NCBI GenBank assembly: GCA_034770075.1
Contig: CM068385.1
Span: forward strand, 74,392,272-74,456,271
Source: Aralia elata
Taxonomy: Eukaryota; Streptophyta; Magnoliopsida; Apiales; Araliaceae
Reading direction: 5' to 3'
Length of the DNA stretch: 64,000 bases
Positions 47,919 to 56,775 of this stretch are shown one piece after another (the first letter of the stretch is position 1; each line of letters starts with the position of its first letter). Below the pieces are notes generated by a model. The model did no database searches. It was given only the letters and a program-made list of their open reading frames with translations, and was not told the DNA's origin. The position numbers were made by a program, and so were the translations under genes.

Positions 47919-48622
47919 GGGATGATATATTCTGATGAACGGCTGTTCAGGTAATCTTTGAAAACCTAATACATTCGAAAACATTATCGTATGCGTTTAG
48001 AATTAGAACGTATAACGTAAAACTAGATATCGAGAAGTTTAAAACCTTAAACCCTAATGAGATTTGAAGTTTGTAACATATGTGCTTAATAAAGATTGAA
48101 ATGATATTTCAAAGCAGGTGTTTTGTGATTATATTATGTAAACGATGAATTAGGTCAAATAAATTTTTTTTGTCAAGCTGCTTAGTCGTGCTTACATTGA
48201 CAAAATGATTTGTCGTGCTTTCCACGATTTCACCAAGAAGCATCCTGACAAATTATTTTTGACAAGTTGCTGTGTCGTGCTTGAGAATGACAAAGTGATT
48301 TGTTGTGCTTAAGGTAACAAGCTGCATTGTCGAGCTTGTAAGATATTTTTCATTGAGGAGCTTAGAAGATAGGTTCAATTGCAAGCTGCATTGTCGAGCT
48401 TGGAAGATATTATCATTGAGGAACTTAGATTGCAAGCTGCATTGTCGAGCTTAAAGATATTTTCATTGAGGAGCTTAGAAGATAGGTTCAATTGCAAGCT
48501 GCATTGTCGAGCTTGGAAGATATTTTCATTGAGGAGCTTAGAAGAATATTCTAAGAATATGCTAGGGTGCAAAGTGTAATAAGCCGAGCCCCTAACGTAC
48601 AATTAGTGAAACTTGGTTTTTC
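47919..48622 (+). other. Unassigned A+T-rich DNA between copia C and the chromovirus E promoter
   Basis: Continuation of the DNA that ends at 3043 on the left. It belongs either to the pararetrovirus intergenic region or to the U3 of chromovirus E. I could not find the LTR start because E's second LTR is outside the window. No ORF with coding character. Confidence 0.5.
48318..48547 (+). repeat. Four ~62-bp tandem units with CAAGCT...AGCTTG inverted repeats
   Basis: Units begin at 48318, 48382, 48433 and 48495 (64, 51, 62 and about 52 bp) and share CAAGCTGCATTGTCGAGCTTGGAAGATATTT-like sequence. Each contains arms CAAGCT and AGCTTG separated by 9 bp. More diverged relatives with GTCGTGCTT lie at 48172-48310. 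The array ends about 75 bp before a TATA box. Confidence 0.85.
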
Positions 48623-48630
48623 TATAAATA
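48623..48630 (+). promoter_or_regulatory. TATA box, probable chromovirus E LTR promoter
   Basis: TATAAATA followed by GCAAGCTCAGTTCATTC. It is 156 bp upstream of the predicted LTR intron donor, parallel to the arrangement in D. Confidence 0.55.
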
Positions 48631-48785
48631 GCAAGCTCAGTTCATTCATTCATTACTATTTTTCAAGAGCAGTTCAAGAGCAAAAACACTCTATATTTAT
48701 ATTCTGAGAGATATTGTGAGATAAAAATTACTTTCTAAGCATCGAAGCGCTGCGCGATTGGAAGTAAAGCTAGCAACTACACGAG

Positions 48786-49885
48786 GTATTACTCTAGTGG
48801 TTATTATTTTTATTTTTCTTTATAAAAATATACTTTTATAAGCAGTTATAATGCCCAAATTATTTTAAGTATATAGTACAAAAGTCCTATTTACAAGCCG
48901 TTATAATGTCTGATTTATTTCTCTTATATATTAGAAAATATACTTTTATAAGCAGTTACTATGTCCGAATTTCTTCAACTATTTAGTAAAAATATTCATT
49001 TTATAAGCAGTTATAATGCTGAAATTTTCTCAAATATAATAGCCGAATATTCATTTTATAAGCAGTTATAATGTTAAAATTTTCTCAAATATAATAGCCG
49101 AATATTAATTTTATAAGCAGCTATAATGCCCGATTTATTTCAACCATAGTAACCGAATATTCATTTTTCAAGTAGTTACAATGCTCAATTTATTTTAAAT
49201 ATAGTTGAAAAATATTCATTCTGTAAGCAGTTATAATGCTAAAATTATTTCATATATTGTAGAAAAAGTCTTATTTATATGCGGTTATGATACCCGAAGT
49301 AAAACTTAAAAGATTTAATCGTTAAACGCTTATTTGTCTATATAAACTTATAATCGTGTAGAATTTACGACGAACATTTAGACCGTTATATTAACTGTAA
49401 AAGATATACGAGGCAAGTCTATTACATCTTGCTATCAATTATTGTGAAGTTATTGCTTCTTGTTCAGCATAACTTAAGAAATGAATCATTATTCATATAT
49501 TGTTTATTCGAGCGGAAAATGTTGTGTCAAACCAAATTGTTTTGGTACGACATCTTATACTGAGAAATGGAACACCTTGATGTAAGGTAAACTGAAACAC
49601 CTTGATATAAGGTGGCGGTAAATGTTGATTATATATCGACACAAAATTGTAGGATGATATGCATACTCCTAGGATATTGGTTAGGCTGATCCCCTACCAG
49701 ATATCTGAAATCAAGCGGTTCTAAGTCATTGAAGACTGATAGAACTAATTAAAATATATGGTTCATGTACAGAACCCTCAGTTATACATCATTGACATCT
49801 TTCAAATCAAACACATTGTGTTTACGTTTTCAAATGAACTTGCTGAGCATTTGTAGCTCATTCTTGCATATATCTTCTTTTGCAG
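48786..49885 (+). other. Predicted intron inside chromovirus E 5' LTR
   Basis: Donor CACGAG|GTATTA and acceptor ATCTTCTTTTGCAG|T enclose 1.1 kb that includes the ~60-bp tandem array. Same relative layout as the D LTR. Confidence 0.45.
48829..49295 (+). repeat. ~60-bp tandem array in chromovirus E LTR
   Basis: About eight degenerate units built on TTTATAAGCAGTTATAATGCC plus an A+T-rich tail ending ATTCATT. It occupies the same position as D's AT-rich array but with unrelated sequence. Confidence 0.85.
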
Positions 49886-50514
49886 TTTTAAATGATAATC
49901 CCGGCATTTCTGGGACAGACAAAGGAAAAGGACATGTTAATTAGTTTTAATTACTGTTTTGAATAATTCAAGTCTTTTATAAGACTTTATTGTAATAACT
50001 TAGTACTGAGAACGATGTAACCGAACTTAATGATATGAAATATATTATCATCCTTTATTTTATCGAATGCGTTATACTCTGATCTTTACTTTGTTTAGCA
50101 TAGTTATACTAAGTAAACATAATATCTATACGAACTATACATCTGAATGAGAGTATTTGAATGATATCGAAAGTCCTATAAGCTCTGAGGTTACACTTAA
50201 TGAGCGCCGGTAAGGTGCCATTTTTACCAAAATGCGCCCCTCAGTTCTATGGACAATCTTATCGTTAATACTGTGAATGTCAGATAGATAGGGAATATCG
50301 ATATGAAAGAGGTATTCATGAGATATGAATCTATACATCCAAGTGAGGGTATCCAAACACAGATAACGTTCTGGCAAGAATTATCATCTGTTATGAGATA
50401 CTGTGAACCTTGGATAGATAGAAGTCATATATTATTGAATATTTATAGTTGTATAGTTTCATGTGAGCACCATATCTGCTACAGGGAGTGTAGAGAATTT
50501 GGGGGCGTCACAAG

Positions 50515-50527
50515 TTGGTATTAGAGC
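50515..50527 (+). other. Chromovirus E primer-binding site (tRNA-Met-like)
   Basis: TTGGTATTAGAGC two bases after the LTR, one mismatch from the tRNA-Met site. Confidence 0.75.
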
Positions 50528-50682
50528 TGTAGATTATAGCTTTAAGGTAGTTAGGAAATACCTTAGGATATAGTTTTTGAGTCTGTAAAATACTTAATTA
50601 TGCATAAAATAATCTTAAAAGCTTTATATTATGTGTAAATTTGTTTCGCTATAATACTAAACAACTAAAATTCTTTTGTAGG

Positions 50683-51282
50683 ATGTCAGAGACAAATTGG
50701 AATGACCTCCTAGTTATAGATCAACCCATGGTAGGGTGGCTGTCAGAGAGTGAGTCAGAAGAAGATCCAAAAGAGATATATCCCGCACTAGGGACACCAG
50801 AGGAGGAGGACCCAGAGGAGGAAGAACTCCTACATGACCAGGAGATACTAGATGTTGAGGAGGCTGAACATCCTATAGATGGACAGCTAGTAGATCCTGA
50901 TCCTGATGAGGAGATTGGAGCGAGTCAGATGATGAGGGTCGATAGACACGAGAAGATAGTTGCAGGGTTAGTACAGCAGTCCACCGAAGACCTAGAGGCT
51001 GCCAACTTTCGAACATATGTAGCTGAAGGTTTATTGAAGAGTGAGAGGGATAACACTCGCCGTCTTAGGACACTCCTCCAGAGTGTTCAGAAGGAAAGGC
51101 AAGATGCACAGATGCATTTATACCGAGCTGACAAGGGATGTCGGGATAGATTCGAAGGCTTAGAGCGTCGGGTGCTTAGGTATCCCGTAGAGGAGAGGAA
51201 GGTAAATTATATAATAGATAGATCAGTGGTCTGTCATATGGTCCAGGATGCTTATAAGGAGACACGTGATCGTTCAGTCTAG
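50683..51282 (+). CDS. Chromovirus E pre-gag acidic/coiled-coil ORF
   Basis: Intact ORF of about 199 codons from MSETNWNDLLVIDQPMVGWL. A longer start at 50641 is less likely because a good splice acceptor (TTCTTTTGTAG) ends one base before the 50683 ATG. Residues 20-80 are strongly acidic (SESESEEDPKEI; EEEDPEEEELL), and residues 90-175 are charged and heptad-rich, consistent with a coiled coil. There is no signal peptide or membrane helix. It lies between the primer site and gag, like the related but 5'-truncated ORF of D (shared acidic EDPE block and coiled coil). Function unknown. It is open here although the neighbouring gag is full of stops. Confidence 0.7.
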   Translation: MSETNWNDLLVIDQPMVGWLSESESEEDPKEIYPALGTPEEEDPEEEELLHDQEILDVEEAEHPIDGQLVDPDPDEEIGASQMMRVDRHEKIVAGLVQQSTEDLEAANFRTYVAEGLLKSERDNTRRLRTLLQSVQKERQDAQMHLYRADKGCRDRFEGLERRVLRYPVEERKVNYIIDRSVVCHMVQDAYKETRDRSV

Positions 51283-51498
51283 TTTAGTACTTAAGTTTAT
51301 TTTCTATAGTTTGTATTATAAAGATTTTGGGTTGTAAAATAGGGAATCTTCTGTACTAACTAGTGATAGTATAAACCACTAGTCGAGTATGTAACCGTTC
51401 TGCATGTGATATACAAATTGTGTTTTTACAAATCAAATTGTTAATTCTATGTGTAGTATATACTTGTATTTATACTTGTTTTTTTTATTTTTAGAATC

Positions 51499-52149
51499 AT
51501 GGCATCAGGACGAAGAAACCAGACTAGAAATGAGACTAATGAACCAAACGCCACCCAACAACTAGTAGATTTACTATTAGGAGCCTTACAGGGTCATCCA
51601 CCACACCAGCCCAACACAAATAATCCACATAGGTCAGCGTTTAAAGATTTTAAAACAGTCGGACCACCTGAGTTCAAGGGAACTGTGGATCCAGTTGAAG
51701 CCCAAACTTGGGTAACTGAAATGGAAAAGTTCTTTACTGTAACAAACGTAAGTGAGGAATAAAAGACAATCTTTGCTATCTTTTTCCTAAAAGGTGAGGC
51801 AAACTTCTGGTGGGAAACAACAAAAACCAGGGCCGGTGAAGGGGTAATTCCTTAGGTAAGATTCACAGAACTATTCTTTGAAAATTATTTTCCATAAACC
51901 ATGCAAGACCGAATGGAGGTTAAATTTTTAGAACTAAAACAAGGGGAAATGATCGTATCTCAATATACAGCCAAGTTTAACGAATTGTCTCATTTTGCCC
52001 CACATCAAGTAAACTCTGAGACAAGAAAAACTAGGAGATTTGAGGAAGGGTTGAAACCTCAGATAAGGAGTAGGATATCAATCTTCCAGTTGAAGACATT
52101 TTTAGAAATTCTTGAGAAGGCTATCATAGCCGAGACCGAGAATGAAAAT
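51499..52149 (+). pseudogene. Chromovirus E gag, N-terminal part, interrupted by Athila F
   Basis: Starts MASGRRNQTRNETNEP, five bases after an acceptor-like TTTTTATTTTTAG. Homologous to D gag (FKDFKTVGPPEFKGTVDPVEAQTW-type block near residues 45-70; FFENYFP; AKFNELSHFAPHQV). In-frame stops at 51760 (TAA for the Gln of D), 51853 (TAG for Trp) and 51895 (TAA). It ends at ENEN, where the AAAAT target of element F begins, and continues at 63547. Gag would form the particle shell. Confidence 0.88.
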
Positions 52150-53413
52150 TGTTGCCCGATTTCACAATCGACAATTACGTGCAAGTATACACGATCAACA
52201 AGTAATAAAGTGATAAGATAGGGTGTCGAACCCACAGGAATTATTATGTTTTTAATCTCCAATTGCCAATCTAAATTATGCCTTTTCTATTAAACAATCA
52301 CAATTTGGGATTTTTGATTAAGAATAATTAAATAAATACTAACACTGACAATTAATTCAAAGGTTGAAATTCAGATTTAAGATGATTAAGACTACAATAT
52401 TCCCAGTCATTTATCATAAACCAATCTATCTATGTCTTCCAATCATTCACTTCAATGGAGTTGTTAACAGAAATTCAATTGCATTTATAAGCCATTTTCC
52501 AAGAGATCAAATAATTCTATCTAATCCAATTAACTCTACTATATTCCTATGCAAAGTTAAAAGATTAAATTCATTAAGTTCCAATTTCCAATTGTTACAT
52601 GCAGCAAGCAATATTCCTATTTACTTCACAAATCCAATTATTCAACACATGCAAATAATTGAGAATACATGCTATCTTATCCAGTTCTATCCCTAGATTT
52701 CATCTCCCGAATTCATCTAAAGTAACCCGCTAATTGTCGTCCAAACAATTAATCAACAAGCATAAAATAAGATAGACAACTCCCATCAAATTGAACAATT
52801 GAAATCAATAGATAATCAACTCATAATTATAACTGGTTCAATTGTATCCTTAACTAAGAATTTAGTTCATACTGACAATAAAAACTAGAATATCAAAATA
52901 AGTCATCATAATTAATTACAAATCAGAGGATAAAGATTAAAAGGAAACTCAGTATAATCTCTAGCTCTCCAATCTGAACTTCTCACAATGCTTGACTTGT
53001 CCTCCAATCTCCTTGCTCAGCTTTGAAAGTCAATCTCTGAATAAGTCTGTGTATATCTAAATCCAAGTCTTGATCTTCTATTTATAGTCTCCTTTAGTCC
53101 CTCAATAAGTTTAATAGCAAGAGTCCTTGATCACTTCTATCTTTCCAAAATAACAGCATTCCAGCAAAATCAGGATTTCCATCTGCCGCTTCCTCGCCCC
53201 GACGAGAAATTCAAGGCATAAGTTCTCGCCCCGACGAATTCCCGCCCCGGTGAGAATGCCCTGCACCCAGCCAATTTTCTTCTTTTCATTCCTGCATCCA
53301 GCCATGACCTACAAAACCAATGCAAAACAAGTAAAAAGCTACCAAACACTTAAAAACAAGTAAAGAATAAGCCAAAAGACATATCAAACGCGTAGGTTAA
53401 AACCTACTCATCA
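52150..53413 (-). repeat. Athila-like F 3' LTR
   Basis: 1264 bp. Reading the minus strand it begins TGATGAGTAGGTTTTAACC and ends CGGGCAACA. Palindrome cluster at 53194-53253. Small plus-strand ORFs inside it recur in the other LTR and are not genes. Confidence 0.94.
53194..53253 (-). repeat. Three GC-rich palindrome copies in Athila F 3' LTR
   Basis: Plus-strand TCGCCCCGACGA (53194 and 53226) and CCGCCCCGGTGA (53242). On the element's sense strand they read TCGTCGGGGCGA and TCACCGGGGCGG, the G-strand orientation, as in element B's LTR. Confidence 0.88.
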
Positions 53414-54643
53414 AATACTCCCAAACTCAAAACTTTGCTTGCCCTCAAGCAAAACACAAAACAAAGCAAAACCACAACTAAACTAGCTACTACATGAATG
53501 CACATGCATGACTAACCATACTCAAGCAATTAATCAATAGACATCATAAAAATCCGGCCTCAGAAATCAATAACTACCAATTCAACAGAATTTCAACCTC
53601 ACACCATCCAAAAGCCAACTATTAGTAATTATGAATCACTCTCAACCCTTCCATAAGTATGCAACATATATTAAACCAATCAGGGTATGAATCCAACTCT
53701 AAGTATCACAATGCTCAAAAAGAGAAAAATTCACAGATTTTACTTTTAAGCTCAACTGTTATTCACTTGCCTTCTCATTTTTTCCCTCTTTTTCTTTAAC
53801 GAGTGCGTTTTACGCTCCATCTCGTCATATATCCTGACTAGTGCAATGTTCATCTTTATTAGGCTATTCAGTGCCACCCGTGTAGCGAACTTTCAACCAA
53901 CGACTCCCAAACCAGACGATTTTAGGGCGCTGAGTGTAAAGACATCTCCTAAGGGTATACTCATTCAAATGACACTGGCAACAAAGACAAACTTAGTCAA
54001 GACCTGCTCTTATCTGTCTATATTCATTAATTCATCATTTTCTTGCACTTAGACAGACATCGAAGCAGTATTTATTCAAAAAAAAAATTTCATTTTTTTT
54101 TCCAGTTTTTTCTCAGTTTTCTTTCTTTTTTTTTTAGATCCAACAAGTGATAACAGTCTATATCTACATATGAGCATGTAATACACCAAAGAAGAACCAA
54201 CTCCTAATTACTTTAATACACATTCGTGAACAAGTAAGAACCAAGGGTCTCAAATAACCACAACTACAACCATTAAACTCCAGATTTAGCAATAAGTATC
54301 CATCCCGTTAAACTATAGTAGAACTAATCAAATTTCATCATTGGCTATCCCTAAATGACTTCCATCAATACATTGCTTGAATACCTCTAAATGCAATATC
54401 ATATGATCCTATGCTACTAATTTTTTGGATTTTTGGAGTTTTTTTTTTCATAAATATAACTAAATATAGCTGAATAAAAACTACGCTACAATGACACTCA
54501 TGCAACTAAAACTACAGATTCAAATGATTCAGCTAAACATGCAAATATGCAAACATAAACACACACCCCCAAACTCAAACGAAACAATGTCCTCATTGTG
54601 CGAAAAATAAAGAAAGTTAAGAACAGAGGACTCCCCTAGCAGT
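53414..54643 (-). other. Athila F 3' non-coding region with polypurine tract
   Basis: No gene. Adjacent to the LTR lies the plus-strand primer tract (sense GAGTTTGGGAGTATT). A block at 53800-53948 closely resembles element B 22784-22938, and GACAGACATCGAAGCAGT near 54053 also recurs in B. T/A homopolymer runs occupy 54079-54140. Confidence 0.75.
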
Positions 54644-55845
54644 TCAAGCAGTAGGCTCGAACTCATCATCATCATTTGGGGACGGTGGTGGAAAAACTGG
54701 CAATGGCTGGGCTGCGGGAAACTGAACAGGATCCATCATCGGCTGCATATTGGAGTACATGTTCGCCATGGTTTGGGTGCAACTCTGCTGGTACGCATAC
54801 ATATGCTCCTGCCGATCCGCCAATCGCTGGTTCTGCCTCAATATGGTCTTATGATGAGAATCAATAAGACGCTGCAACTCTCGAAACTGGAGGCTGAACT
54901 TGGCTTTCCGTGGCCCAGTAAAAGTGGAAGGACCCTCCGAAGGACCCGCTCCCTCATCATCATCAGACTCATGTGCGTCTTCAGCGGGAGGACAATGAAC
55001 TATGTAACCCATACCACGAGGATGGGACTCACCGCCTTCCCATTCCTTATAATGTGCAATCAAACGGTGATCCAAAAGTAGTAAGGGCTGCTGCAAAGCC
55101 TCCTCAACTCCCCAACGAACTCCCGCACGAAGATACAATCCACATATCAACGAAGGGTGTGGCAAACCACCCTGACTATGCAAAGTTCGTATAGTGCGAC
55201 GAATCGATGCCTCAATCAACTGACCCACATTGATCTCAATCCCCGTCACAATAACATATAACAATAAAGCTTTCTCCTTGGGAACATCACTCACGTGTTG
55301 TGATAGCATCAGTTTAGCCGAAAGGAAAGCATACCAGACCTTACCATACCGACTCAAGTCCTTGCTATGAAACATAGGTGCAGCACGTGGCCCTCTAGAT
55401 ATCCATATCGTCTCAGGCCTGCATAAGTCAGTAACTACCTTCTCCACATTGGGCCCCTCCCCAAGGAATTGAGTGTATCTGCAACGTAAATCAGGCCTCA
55501 AGTTGTAATACTCATTGATCGTTTGGGCACTGAAGGACACTGTCTTCCCTCGGACTGTAACCTCACATGTAGTCGTGTCCTCTACATTAGTATAAAACTC
55601 CTTGGAGCTATACATGCAGGCTCCGGATGGGCAGTGAATGTCTCCCATCCCCTCTCGACTATCTGATGCATCATCTCCCCATCAACCACCTCGTCAGACG
55701 TGAGACCGCGCTCGGGAGTTAGAGCTTTACCCGATGTATACGTTTCATATCTGATAGCCGCCTCTACACTGACAAACTTTCTTCGATCAAATTGCCTGGA
55801 TGGAGTAGACGATGATCCCTCACCACGATGGCACTTTGGAGCCAT
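54644..55845 (-). pseudogene. Athila-like F ORF3 (plant-transposon-protein-like), one frameshift
   Basis: Starts MAPKCHRGEGSSS at 55845, like B ORF3. A one-base indel around 55610-55620 shifts the frame just before SSKEFYTNVEDT. The rest is open for over 300 codons to the stop at 54644. Conserved blocks are VTVRGKTVSFSAQTIN, SRYGKVWYAFLSAKLM, GLPHPSLICGLYLRAGV and LLLLDHRLIAHY. An acidic DDDEGAG linker, a helical Gln-rich segment (ILRQNQRLADRQEHM) and a Pro-rich tail follow. The shared pattern with B shows this protein is maintained in the lineage. Function unknown. No membrane segment was noticed. Confidence 0.75.
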
Positions 55846-56775
55846 GATTGAGCACTTAGCAAACAAACCCACACAAATAATCTGCTGTGTAATTCAATTT
55901 CCCCCCCAAACTCCAACTATACTAACTCCCAACTGATAATGGCACGGTACAATGGAATAGATCTGATAATGATGCGTTGGTGAACTTATTGATTGCTCCT
56001 TGAATTAAATGCAAACCCTAAAACTCGTGTATGCACGGATGAAGATTGTGAAAACAACAGAGTATGCCCCCGCTTGAATGTGAGATGGTTTAAAGTGAAG
56101 TTAGGGTGTGATTTTAAAGTGGAGTGATTTAGGGTTTGTGTAGGAATCCAAGTATGGAGAGAAATTGGAAGGAAATTAGAAGAGAAATAGGAAGGATTTG
56201 GGTTGGGTCGGTCTTAGAGAAGGAGAAATAGTGTTTTGGAGAAGTTGCATGGGAGTTGGAATGTTAAAAATCAAATTAGAATCGGATTTTAAAAATTGAA
56301 TTCCGCGATTCTCGCCGGGGCGAGAAAATAGGCTTGTGAACCTCGCCGGGGCGAGAAATGGCAGAGAGGTTGGGGCTGGGGCGAGAAAAATCCAGGTCGG
56401 GGCGCACTTCACCAGAGAGATTCTCGCCGGGGCGAGAAACCTTAGTGCAATTTTCTCGCTGGGGCGAGAATCCTCAGACTTGAAAATTTTTTCCTGCTTT
56501 TTCCTCTTGATCCTCTTGTCCTCTCTTGTACCAGCCCAATGAACATGTTTCTTCCTTCTAAAGCATTCCCATAGACTGTATCCCTGTTTCAATGAACACC
56601 ACATAAATGAGTTAAACACGGAAGATTGAAGACCAAATTCAAACAAAAACACTTAAACTACTCCTAAAAAAAACATTAATGAAACTAATTCTATGAAAGC
56701 AATAAAATATCATGATTGGGTTGCCTCCCATCAAGCGCTTGGTTTATAGTCGTCAGCCCGACTTTCTCAGCAGTA
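55846..56775 (-). other. Pol-ORF3 spacer of Athila F
   Basis: 930 bp without a gene. Contains a palindrome cluster (56312-56467) and AAACCCTA/TAGGGTTTG motifs near 56016 and 56128. It is about 320 bp shorter than B's spacer, roughly the size of the intron predicted there. Confidence 0.65.
56312..56467 (-). repeat. GC-rich palindrome cluster in Athila F spacer
   Basis: Clear copies start at 56312, 56343, 56424 and 56456 (plus strand TCGCCGGGGCGA, the last with one change), with two degenerate copies near 56373 and 56396. On the sense strand they read TCGCCCCGGCGA, as in B's spacer. Several extend to TTCTCGCC…GGCGAGAA. Confidence 0.9.

Larger units (their letters stand above)
48623..50512 (+). 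repeat. Chromovirus E 5' LTR (right part; left end undefined)
   Basis: Ends GGGGGCGTCACA, as D's LTR does, and is followed by a tRNA-Met-like primer site. It shares with D the block AGGCTGATCCCCT (49683-49695), a GAGC...GCTC hairpin near 49843 and the acceptor-like TTTTGCAG. The left boundary is not determined and may lie further left. Confidence 0.7.

Noticed and set aside
52364..52696. 110-aa plus-strand ORF present twice (also 62491-62823)
   Set aside because: Both copies lie in the LTRs of element F on the antisense strand and there is no domain. Duplication is explained by the LTRs.
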